From assembly GCF_904849725.1 (NCBI RefSeq), contig NC_058518.1:508883225-508947224 (forward strand): a stretch of 64,000 bases of DNA, read 5' to 3'. This DNA comes from Hordeum vulgare subsp. vulgare (lineage: Eukaryota; Streptophyta; Magnoliopsida; Poales; Poaceae). This document shows, piece by piece, positions 47,231-56,700 of this stretch. Within the stretch, counting starts at the first letter, position 1. Each line of letters starts with the position of its first letter. A model generated the notes under the pieces. That model was given only the letters and a program-made list of their open reading frames with translations, searched no databases and was not told the origin of the DNA. The position numbers and the translations under genes are program-made.

Positions 47231-47731
47231 GGTGACCCGGCGAGCGTGGTCCGAGAAGGACACGACGCTGAGCCGATCGGCGGGGCCAAGGTTGTCCACG
47301 ACGAACCCCATCGCCTCCTTCAGTAGCTCGACCTTCCGTCCCTCCATGCTCCCGCAGACGTCCAGCGCCGTCACGAGGTCGACGAGCGTGTTTTCGGCGG
47401 TGGACGCCACGCCGGGAGCCTTGGCGTGCACCAGCACGGCGAAGCCATCGTGAGCAGTGCCCCTCGGGACGGCCGGAAACTCGCAGTGTGTCTTGAGGAC
47501 GAGCGCTTCTTCAACGACGCTCCGGCCATCGAGTGGAGGATCCTCGATAGGCTCGTCGTCGTCGTACATGCACGTTTTAGACGACGGCGGCTGGAACTAG
47601 AAGCTTGTCTCCGTAGGCTCCGGCTCGGCGGAGGAGACGCCGAACGTGCCGGTGCGCGCGGCGTCGCAGACTGGGCATGTGGCGGCGGCGCCGGAGCGGG
47701 GGTGGAAGCAGGCGGGGCACCGGCTCTCCAT
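47231..47731 (-). pseudogene. RING/VWA (WAV3-like) ubiquitin ligase gene remnant
   Basis: From an ATG at 47731 the frame reads MESRCPACFHPRSG and TCPVCDAARTG (paired CX2C motifs). It stops at a TAG (47597-47599), then continues in the same frame with MYDDDEPIEDPPLDG, DGFAVLVHAKAPG, TALDVCGSM and GPADRLSVVSFSDHARRVT. The latter part is the start of a von Willebrand A domain as found in plant WAV3-type E3 ligases. The metal-site motif DxSxS is DVCGS here, so one Ser is Cys. Similarity ends near 47230, where LINE 2 begins; the rest of the domain is absent. A hAT element sits 13 bp upstream of the ATG, and the old 5' leader with TATA box resumes at 52937. The zinc-binding part is shorter than a standard RING, so the first exon may also be damaged. 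It is a remnant, not a working gene. Confidence 0.65.
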
Positions 47732-47736
47732 ATGTG

Positions 47737-47744
47737 GATGGAGC
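47737..47744. repeat. hAT target site duplication, left copy
   Basis: GATGGAGC pairs with GAAGGAGC at 52937-52944 (7 of 8 identical). Eight base pairs is the hAT length. Confidence 0.8.
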
Positions 47745-47756
47745 TCAGCCTGGACA

Positions 47757-47915
47757 CGGTCCGGTCCGGTCCGGTCCCGGTCCGGTCCGGCGTTTGGACC
47801 GGCCGGCGGCGGTCCGGACCGGACCGGACCGAGTTCTCCAACGGGCTGCTTTCCAAGGACCGGACCGTTTTAGAGCTGGCTCGGTCAAGCTTTTCTGGAC
47901 CGACTGGACCGATTC
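47757..47915. promoter_or_regulatory. hAT subterminal repeat cluster, left
   Basis: GGTCCGG/CCGGACC occurs many times in both orientations within about 160 bp of the terminus, for example the run starting GGTCCGGTCCGGTCCGGTCC. In hAT elements such clusters bind transposase. A matching cluster lies at 52794-52850. Confidence 0.65.
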
Positions 47916-48678
47916 CAGAACCAGGTCGAGCTGCCAGCAGACTTTCAGAGCAACAGCAGCAGAATTACAACAGCAAAAAGAATACTTGATGCATGTCCAG
48001 ATGTCCTGATTACAGAAGCAGCAGTAGAATTACAACAGCAAGAACTACAGCAACATACATAGAATTACAGCAGCAGAATTTCACTAGCAACAGCAGTAGA
48101 ATTACAGCAGCAAGAACTATAGCAGAATTTCAATAGCAACGGCAGTAGAATTACAGCAGTAGAATTACAGCAGCAGTGACACTAGAGACTAGACTGAAAG
48201 AAAATACAGCTCCAGCTGCTGCTTAGTGTTATTTACCTGCAGTTAGCTGTTGCTGCTTCAGTTTAAGGTCTAGTTAGCTGCTGTTTAGGCATGTATTGAT
48301 TGTGGAGAGCAAAAAAAAGTACAAATACTCTGGTCAAGCTTTTTTAGACTGATTTAGATATTGTGGAGAGCAAAACAATTACAAATTCATTTGGACAGCA
48401 AGCAGGACTAAATTTGGACAGCATTTCACTTGTTTTTTGGACATCAAAACAACTGATTTAGATAGGAAACATAGCACAAATCAGATTCATAGCACAAATA
48501 TCACATCCACAAACATAAAGTCTTTTCATCATTCAACGACACGATTACAAACTTGCAATGAAAATTTAGAGTCCAAGTCAATTGACAAGTTGAATATAAC
48601 ACAAATGAGAGGTTCATCTCCAAAGTTGCAATAACAATTCATAGTTCATGACTCGACAAGTTCGAACATACCACAAAT
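47916..48678. other. hAT 3' non-coding region with CAG-rich imperfect repeats
   Basis: Repeated pieces of the form GCAGTAGAATTACAGCAG are scattered over 47955-48190, then AT-rich sequence reaches the transposase stop codon at 48679. No other frame of note. Confidence 0.6.
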
Positions 48679-49430
48679 TCAATCATTGATCTCCTCCACA
48701 ACGGGTAACTTGATGGTCTCAACATCATCTTCTTCATTCTCATCCCTTGGCTACAAGTGTGTAAGTTAGACAATTATCATATCACATACAACAAGACCAA
48801 AATTGGCAAGGAAGATACTCGAAACATACCACCATATTCAAGTCAACGTGTGCACCCTTGATATAACTTGCAGCACAAACTAACGCCTCTACCATAACCG
48901 GCTTTAAAGAACTCTGGTAGGCATCTAGTATGAGAAGTAGTTCGAGGATGAGAAGTTGACAAGTTTATATCTAAAGTTCATTTGTAGGAGTTGACATACC
49001 TAAAATCCGTCCGGTCGTGCTGAAGGTAGATTCCGAAGACACGGAGGTAGCCGGCATAGCAAGGAACCTCTTGGCTATCTTGGCCATAATTGGGTATCTA
49101 AGAGCATTAATCTTCCACCAATCAAGAATATCAAGACATGTATCGGCAGCGGCAACTTCATCCTCTAAGTAGTTCCTCAACTCACTCTTTGATACTCTTG
49201 TTAAACGGGCTGATAAGAAGGACTGGTACCCAGCTTGAACCGGGATACTATGAATGCTTGTAGTTGTAGATGAAGAACTTGCTCCATTTCCAACTCGCTT
49301 ATCTTGGGCAACACATTTGTCATACAAGGCCTCCAACTGTTTCTTCACATCACTCATTTCATTTCTTAACCTCGCAGTTTCTTTTCCATATAGTTCTCCA
49401 AAGGCCCACTCTATGTAATTCATCTTGTAC

Positions 49431-49586
49431 CTAGGAGAAAATTAGCAAGTTTTCTATTAAAAACAGCAAGTATTCTATTAAAAACAGCAAGTATTCTATT
49501 AAAAACAGCAACCAGGAATTACTATTCGTACTTAATAAATCTGATTAAAACAGCAAGTTGATGAACATAAGTTGATTAAAACATAC
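49431..49586 (-). repeat. Transposase intron 4 with 21-bp tandem repeats
   Basis: GT at 49586 and AG at 49431 delimit the 156-bp intron. It contains three to four copies of a 21-bp unit (plus strand AACAGCAAGTATTCTATT flanked by A), the same unit as in intron 2. Confidence 0.85.
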
Positions 49587-50172
49587 CGTGGATCAAAGAT
49601 GGTTGCAATCACCATGTAATCGGTCCTTTCTTCCCAATATTTGTCGAACTTATCCAACATATCTTCACCCATTTGCTTGTAGTGCTCACTATCACTATCA
49701 ATTGCATGTTTGATTGCAATCTTGACACCAACAATGTATGGGTAGAAGATGTTCGAAGTGGGATATAAACTTCCTAAAAATGCTTTTGTCACCTCGGCCA
49801 AGCTCTTAAGTAATGGAGAGATAAGGTCATACATGTCTCACTCCGCGTTTGTCGATGCCCAAGCATAGTTGGCATTGGAGTTAGCATGAGAGGTCAAGGC
49901 TTCCTTGTATTGACGGGCAGTGCTAATCATCTTATAGGTTGAACTCCACCTTGTTTGACAATCTAGGTGTAAATGGTTGCCAACTTTAACACCCATGCTT
50001 TTGCAAGTGTCAACAAAAGCGTGGAGACGAGAAGGTGACCTCTTGAAGTACTTCACCGTCTCTCTCAAACTCTTTATCAAATTATCTAAGACATTTATGC
50101 CATCTTGCACCACCAAGTTGAGGATGTGTGCACAAAAACGGATACGAAAATATTGGTCTTCAAAGTCATTAC

Positions 50173-50290
50173 CTACAAGAGGTAACAAGCGTATGAGCAC
50201 AAGTAGCAAGCATAGGAATAGGACCACAAACAACAAGCATAGGAATAGGACCACAAACAACAAGCATAGGAACAAAATCAGCAAGCATAC
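50173..50290 (-). repeat. Transposase intron 3 with 27-bp tandem repeats
   Basis: The 118-bp intron (donor GTATGC, acceptor TTGTAG) is largely two and a half copies of a 27-bp unit containing CAAGCATAGGAATAGGACC. Joining the exons gives FYRRG-NDFEDQYF in frame. Confidence 0.85.
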
Positions 50291-50821
50291 CTCTCCGGTA
50301 GAATAACTTGGCCTTCAAAGCTTCGATTGCACCATCATTGTTTGAAGCGTTGTCTAGTGTGATGGACATAACTTTTGTCTCAATATTCCAATCTGTCACA
50401 CACGCATAGAGAGCATCCGCAATGACAATTCCAGTGTGAGGAGGATCCAACTCTAGGAAACCAAGTACACGGGTTTGGATCTTCCAATTATCATCTATAT
50501 AGTGTGCAACCACACACATGTAAGATAAGGTTTGGTTGCTTGTCCATAAATCCGTGGTTAGAGATATGGAGCTCACACCCCTTAGGACAGATTTAAGCAC
50601 CTCTTTTTCTTTCTTGTAAACCCTCAAGCACTCGGCTCGTATTGCCTTCCTTCCAATGGATTTATAATTTGGATTCATGCACTTCATTAGAATGTTGAAC
50701 CACTCATGTTCAACCATTCTAAATGAATACTCATGCACACATATCATCTTAGCAATAAGCTCCTTGATGATTCCTTGGTCATAATCAATGGAGGGGCTCA
50801 TCGTTGGAACACTTGATGTAC

Positions 50822-51035
50822 CTTGGTCATAAAAACAGCAATTATTCTATTAAAAACAACAAGTATTCTATTAAAAACAGCAATTATTCTATTAAAAACA
50901 GCAAGTATTCTATTAAAAACAGCAAGTATTCTATTAAAAACAGCAAGTATTCTAAGAAAATGAGCAAGTATTCTATTAAAAACAGCAAGTATTCTATTAA
51001 AACAGCAAGTATTCTATTAAAAACACTTGATGTAC
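50822..51035 (-). repeat. Transposase intron 2 made of 21-bp repeats, bounded by a duplication
   Basis: The 214-bp intron consists of about ten copies of the 21-bp unit also found in intron 4. GTACATCAAGTGTT at its donor end (51035-51022) is repeated at the start of the next exon (50821-50808), and ACCAATG before the donor resembles ACCAAG before the acceptor, a duplication of about 20 bp. Removing one duplicate plus the array leaves an uninterrupted coding sequence. Confidence 0.85.
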
Positions 51036-51951
51036 CATTGGTTTTGCGCAATTCAAGAGTTGTTTGGATGGCAGCCCTAGCCATCTTGGCCTTGTAATTC
51101 AAACATTTCAAATGATGCCTTCCAATAGTTGAGGTGCTGCCACCTTTCTCATACGCATACTTATTTGGACAATAATTGCAACAAGCCTTCAACACAATTT
51201 GTCCGGGGTTCTTCAACGATGGCTCCTTGACCTTGTGAAAATGGGCCCAAACATTTGATATTGTTCTAACATGAGCATTGGCTCTTGGCCTCTTGTTCTT
51301 TTTCTTCTTCCTTTCTCTTACTTCCTCCTAAGAGTCCTCACTAGAGACGACATGCACAAGTGATTCCTCGGACATAGTGTCACCACCTTCTAGTTCATCA
51401 GCTGATTCCTTGTACCCATCTGATGTATCAGCATCCGACATATCACCACCTCCTTGCAATGGCGGGACCACAAACAGATTCTGCTCGTCATATTCCTTGT
51501 CCTCGTCCTCGACGTCCTCGTCCTCGGCGTCCTCCTCCTTCTCCTCGTCGTGTAGCACCTACCACACATGATCACACAAATAAGGAAAAACATCTATATG
51601 GTTATATGGAAATATGGCTACATCAAGCATCAAGGAAAGGAATCATACATGACTAACATGAGGCAGCTTCGAGCCGGAGGCAGCGGCTTCCGCGGCACGC
51701 ACACCGGCACCGGTGCGATCGGGGAGACGCGGAGGAGGAGGAGGGTGTTTCTTTATGCTACAAATAAACTCTCCCATTGGGGCATTGGGAAATTCTTTTG
51801 CCTTCCTAATCCGCGCCTTATGCTTGCCCTTCCTCGGAACCGGTGGAGGCAGCGGCGAATCTTGCCTAATTAGGTAATTAACGCTCTTCGCCTTTGTCTT
51901 CGCCTTCCCATTCTCCTTCTCCTTAACAGCCGCTCCTTTTCCCTTCACCAT

Positions 51952-52793
51952 TCCCTACAAAAAAACCCACATCATAGTAGTTAGTTAGCACATAAATTAC
52001 AGCAGCGGCGGCAGCTAAAATTATAGGTAGCAGCGGCATATTTGGCTACTGAAACAATTAAAGCAGCAACATTTTCTTCAGAAAAAACAGATTTTTTCAG
52101 AAAAAACAGAGCAATGACCAGATTTCTTCAGAAACAATTAAACCAGCAGTCCATCCACGGATCCACCATCACCAGATTCTACACAAACATATTTGGCCAA
52201 TGAATCACCGATCCACCATCACCAGATCCACAATCACCTAATTCTACACCACCAGCACCAGCAGTTCAATAACAGTACACCACCAGTCCACCACCACCGG
52301 ATTGTACCCAAAGAGATTTCTACATGACTACGAATCTACGATGATAGCACCAGCCACCAGACATGACAGTGACCCCACCACCAGCAGCCACGACCACGAG
52401 GATTCAGAATAGAGCACGTGAAACGGGAAAGAAAGAACACAGTCAACCAGGGAGTGAGGGAAGGCGGCGTGGTTACCTCTTCCTCCTCGTGGTGCTCGAC
52501 GAGGAACCAGGGGAGGCGGGATCGACGGCGTGGTCTTGTTGCGACCCCGACGTGAGGACGATCCTCCAGCTTGGACTAAGAGGAGACGTCGTCGTCGACT
52601 CGTCGGTGAAGGAGAGAGGTCGCGGAGGAGCGGACGACGGTGCCATCGCCTTAGGGTTAGGGTTGAGGGGAGCCGTCGTTCTTCTACGAGCGAGGAGGAG
52701 GAGGGAATGAGCGAGGAGGGGGAACGAGCGTCCAGCGAGGAGGAGGCCACTCGTTTTGTTGTTATTGGGCTCGGTCCTTTTGTTCGGCCCGGT
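51952..52793 (-). other. hAT 5' non-coding region
   Basis: Sequence upstream of the transposase ATG. It is CAG/ACCAG-rich near 51990-52300 and GC-rich near 52450-52700. Overlapping frames exist, for example one starting MAPSSAPPRPLS at about 52646, but none shows a domain, and an upstream exon cannot be excluded. Confidence 0.5.
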
Positions 52794-52926
52794 TAAAGAC
52801 CGGACCGGACCGATTTTTTTCCATCTGAATTTATGGGTCCGGACCGGACTGTTTTCTTGTCGGGCCAGGACCGAGCGGGCCAAAATCGAACGGGCCACGA
52901 GCGGGCCTAAAAGCCCGCTCGGTACA
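52794..52926. promoter_or_regulatory. hAT subterminal repeat cluster, right
   Basis: AAGACCGGACCGGACCG, GGTCCGGACCGG and several GAGCGGGCC/CGGGCC motifs lie within 140 bp of the right terminus, mirroring the left cluster. Confidence 0.65.
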
Positions 52927-52936
52927 TCCAGGCTGA

Positions 52937-53047
52937 GAAGGAGCCGATCGATCGGCGAGAACCGGGAGATCGATCGAAAGTGTAAGCGGTGGTCTCTGGA
53001 TGGATGGATTCGAGTCGAAGATGTTTGAATCCGTGCACGTATTTATA
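52937..53047 (-). promoter_or_regulatory. Old core promoter and 5' leader of the WAV3-like gene
   Basis: On the minus strand CCTATAAATACG gives a good TATA box (53041-53047). A leader of about 70-80 bases, CT-rich with GATCGATC motifs, runs to the hAT target duplication at 52937. Without the hAT, the ATG at 47731 would lie about 80 nt from the expected transcription start. Confidence 0.6.
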
Positions 53048-53100
53048 GGAAATGCAACCGATCGAAGGTGTAATTATTAGCGTGAATCCGGCGCCAACTC

Positions 53101-53905
53101 AATTGTGTTCGGTGAACGCTAAGGAAGAAGCATCGACCGATATATGGAAGACATGCCAGTAGAGGCAGACTCGGTTCAGCCTAGTGTTCGGGTATTTTTG
53201 GTTATTCCGGTTCGGATAGTTCGGGTTATGAGTAATTCGGGTATTTAAAAATGGAAATTAAAAAAATTCTGTCAAAAAAATTTTACTGAACCCGAATTAT
53301 CCAAAATTTAGGTTCAGGTAATTCGGATACCCAAAAATCAAAAATATTGGAAACACACATCTACATTTGGTAAGAATAATTTGGATAGTGTTGGTATTTT
53401 GGATAGTACGGGTATTTTAATTAGTTTGGGTAACATGTAAGTGTAATAATAGCATGAGTAATTTGGCTATTATGAATAATTCGGGTAGTATGGGTATTTC
53501 AGGTTTTCCATACTGAAACCCGAACCCTAATCCGAAAATCGAATAGTCAGGAAATGAGAATCGAACCCTAACCCGATACTGTATTACCCAACAATTCGGG
53601 TAATTTAATTTTGTTCGGGTTCGGATAGCGGGTTAGGATACCCAAACGTCTAAGGTGAGACTCGGTACAGAGCTTTAGGCTCGTGCATGGATGGATAATT
53701 AGCCATGTTTACCCGCAATGTTTGTGGACAAAGGCCCAACTAAGTTATTTAGCAATTAGCAAAGCCCAAATACATGACAGTATTAAACATCCTTTTCGTT
53801 CTCTCATGTGTTTATGTTCTTGTTTCTACTTCAACATACAGCCTCATTTTGTTCCTTTTTAACGAGAAAACTTCTGATCTACTCCCTCGTCCCATAATAT
53901 ACTAG
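53101..53905. repeat. 0.8-kb direct duplication, copy A (empty LINE site)
   Basis: From AATTGTGTTCGGTGAACGCT to the middle of a Stowaway MITE the sequence is repeated at 55933-56700 plus 59726-59763 with a few percent difference. It is rich in TTCGGGTA-type short motifs. It contains the uninterrupted AACGAGAAAACTTCTGATCT where the second copy holds LINE 3. Confidence 0.85.
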
Positions 53906-53964
53906 TGTCAAAAATGCTTTTATATATGGGTTAAAAACATTTTTGTATTATGGGACGGAGGGAG
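53882..53964. mobile_element. Stowaway MITE, 83 bp
   Basis: CTCCCTCGTCCCATAATATA ... GTATTATGGGACGGAGGGAG with TA on both sides (53880-53881, 53965-53966). Only its left quarter is present in copy B (to about 59763). Confidence 0.9.
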
Positions 53965-54166
53965 TATTTATCAACTGTCAACGGGTAGTAAAAAAATCAG
54001 AAACCAAAATCACATCTAGCTTCATAGACCACCTAATGACGACTACAAGCATTGGAGCAAGCTGAAGGTGTACCGCTGTCAACATGCCTCCCTTATTGGA
54101 ACCGTACAAACATTATTGTAGTGTATAGTCGGGAAGTCATCGTGCTGAGACTTCATACGACTAATG

Positions 54167-55932
54167 TGTTGGGGAACGTGGTACGGGAAACAAAAACTTT
54201 CCTACGCACACGCAATATCTATCATGGTGATGTCCATCTACGAGAGAGGATTTCCGATCTACGTACCCCTGTAGATCGCACAGCAGGAAGCGTTAAGAAA
54301 CGCGTTTGATGTAGTGGAATGTCCTCACGTCCCTCGATCCGCCCCGCGAACCATCCCACGAACCGTCCCGCGATCCGTCCCACGATCCGCTCCGATCTAG
54401 TGCCGATCGGACGGCACCTCCGCGTTCAGCACACGTACAGCTCGACGATGATCTCGGCCTTCTTGATCCAGCAAGAGAGATGGAGAGGTAGATGAGTTCT
54501 CCGACAGCGTGACGGCTCCCCGGAGGTTGGTGGTGATCTATCTTAGCAGGGCTCTGCCCGAGCTCCGCAGAAATATGATCTAGAGGAAAAACCGTGGAGG
54601 TATGTGGTCGGGCTGCCGTGGCAAAGTTGTCTCAAATCAGCCCTAATACCCCAGTATATATAGGAGGGAGGGGGAGGGACTTGCCTTGAGACTCAAGGGA
54701 GCCCCAAGGGGTCGGCCGAACCAAGGGGAGGAGTCCTCCTCCTCCAATCCTAGTCCAACTAGGATTGGAAGGTGGAGTCATTCCCTTCCTTCCCACTTCC
54801 CCTTTTTCATTTGATTTCTTTATCTCCTGCGTATAGGGCCTCTTGGGCTGTCCCACCAGCCCACTAACGGCTGGTGCGGCATCCCTAAGGCCTATGGGCA
54901 TCCCCCGAGTGGGCTCCCCCCCCCCCCTGTGAACATCCGGAACCCACTCGTCACTCCCGATAATGTCCGAAAACCTTCTGGTAATCAAATGAGGTCATCC
55001 TATATATCAATCTTCGTTTCCGGACCATTCCGAAAACCCTCGTGATGTTCGTGATCCCATGCGGGAGTCCGAACAACATTCGGTAACCAACCATATAACT
55101 CAAATACGCATAAAACATCGCCGAACCTTATGTGTGCAGACCCTGTGGGTTCGAGAACTATGTAGACATAACCCGAGGGACTTCTCGGTCAATATCCAAT
55201 AGCGGGACCTGGATGCCCATATTGGATCCTACATATTCTATGAAGATCTGATCGATTGAACCTCAGTGCCAAGGATTCATATAATCTCGTATGTCATTCC
55301 CTTTGTCCTTCGGTATGTTACTTGCCCGAGATTCGATCGTGAGTATCCGCATACCTATTTCAATCTCGTTTACCGGCAAGTCTCTTTACTCGTTCCGTAA
55401 TACAAGATCCTGTGATTTACATTAAGTCACATTGCTTGCAAGGCTTGTGTGTGATGTTGTATTACCGAGTGGGCCCCGAGATACCTCTCCGTCACACGGA
55501 GTGACAAATCCCAGTCTAGATCCATACTAACTCAACGGACACCTTAGGAGATACCTGTAGAGCATCTTTATAGTCACCCAATTACGTTGTGACGTTTGAT
55601 ACACACAAGGCATTCTTCCGGTGCCAGTGAGTTATATGATCTCATGGTCATAGGAACAAATACTTGACACGCAGAAAAACAGTAGCAAAAAAATGACACG
55701 ATCAACATGCTACGTTCATTAGTTTGGGTCTAGTCCATCACATGATTCACTCAATGATGTGATCCAGTTATCAAGCAACAACATCTTGTACATAGTCAGA
55801 AGACCTTGACTATCCTTGATCAACTGGCTAGGCAACTAGAGGCTTGCTAGGGACAGTGTTTTGCCTATGTATCCACACATGTATCTAAGTCTTCATTTAA
55901 TACAATTATAGCATGGATAATAAACGATTATC
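54167..55932 (-). mobile_element. Angela LTR fragment, truncated
   Basis: It starts TGTTGGGGAACG like the other LTRs and follows them to GGATAATAAACGATTATC, where about 60 bp of the LTR terminus (TGTTGGAATTATG... on the minus strand) are replaced by copy B of the duplication. It is more diverged than the four LTRs of copies 1 and 2. No gag-pol adjoins it, so it is a solo LTR or fragment that lost one end in the duplication event. Confidence 0.9.
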
Positions 55933-56700
55933 AATTGCGTTCGGTGAATGCTAAGGAAGAAGCATCAATCGATATATGGAAGACATGCCAGCGCACGCAA
56001 ACTCGGTTCAGCCTAGTTTTCGGGTATTTTTGGTTATTCCGGTTCAGATAGTTCGGGTTATGAGTAATTCGGATATTTAAAAATGGAAATTAAATTTTTT
56101 TTGTAAAAAAAATTACTGAACCCAAATTACCCAAAATTTGGGTTACAGGTAATTCGGATACCCAAAAATCAAAAATATTCGGAACACACATCTACATTTG
56201 GTAAGAATAATTTGGATAGTGTTGGTATTTTGGATAGTATGGGTATTTTAATTAGTTTGGGTAACATGTAAGTGTAATAATAGCATGAGTAATTTGGCTA
56301 GTATGAATAATTCGGGTAGTATGGGTATTTCAGGTTTTCCACACTAAAACCCGAACCCTAATCCGAAAATCGAATGGTCAGGAAATGAGAACCGAACCCT
56401 AACCCGATACTGTATTACCCAACAATTCGGATAATTCAGTTTTGTTCGGGTTCGGATAGCGGGTTAGGGTACCCAAACGTCTAAGGTGAGACTCGGTACA
56501 GAGATTTAGGCTCATGCATGGATGGATAATTAGCCATGTTTAGCCGCAATGTTTGTGGACAAAGGCCCAACTAAGTTATTTAGCAATTAGCAAAGCCCAA
56601 ATACACGACAGTAGTTAAACACCCCTTTCATTCTCTCATATGTTATGTTCTTGTTTCTACTTCAGCATACAGCCTCATTTTGTTCCTTTTTAACGAGAAA
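55933..56700. repeat. 0.8-kb direct duplication, copy B, left part
   Basis: It matches 53101-53875 and ends TTTTTAACGAGAAA, where LINE 3 starts. It continues after the LINE at 59726-59763. Confidence 0.85.

Larger units (their letters stand above)
48679..51951 (-). pseudogene. hAT transposase gene, seven exons, two nonsense codons
   Basis: Exons on the minus strand: 51951-51649, 51558-51036, 50821-50291, 50172-49587, 49430-49000, 48924-48830, 48750-48679. Every intron is GT...AG, every junction keeps the frame, and the total is 2541 bases (846 codons plus stop). The N-terminus is basic, then an acidic stretch. A BED-type zinc finger region follows (WAHFHKV ... CCNYC ... HHLKC, near 51260-51110). 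The hAT core has SLTTDLWTS and ITLDNASNND (first two acidic catalytic positions). The C-terminus has the dimerisation domain LDWWKINALRYPIMAKIAKR, SSESTFSTTGRIL. Two in-frame stops break it: TAG at 51328-51330 and TGA at 49835-49837, the latter in a TNAE*DMYDL context where Trp is expected. A promoter is not obvious. This would be an autonomous-type element inactivated recently. Confidence 0.85.
47745..52936 (-). mobile_element. Complete hAT transposon, 5.2 kb
   Basis: The ends are TCAGCCTGGA (47745-47754) and its perfect inverse TCCAGGCTGA (52927-52936), with an 8-bp target duplication outside. Subterminal regions on both sides are loaded with GGTCCGG/CCGGACC motifs. A transposase gene with seven exons fills 48679-51951 on the minus strand. 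It lies in the 5' leader of the WAV3-like gene remnant, in the same orientation. It is structurally complete but its transposase has two nonsense codons, so it may now depend on a relative. Confidence 0.85.

Noticed and set aside
47745..47835. GGTCCGG run as a gene promoter or methylation island
   Set aside because: The same motif clusters at the other hAT end, so it is better explained as the transposon's subterminal binding repeats.
50804..51035. Regular short repeats resembling a CRISPR array
   Set aside because: Units are contiguous without spacers, in a plant transposon intron. This is a minisatellite.
50804..51097. Plus-strand 97-codon frame with repeated NSKYSIK text
   Set aside because: It is the translation of the 21-bp intron minisatellite on the wrong strand of the hAT transposase gene.
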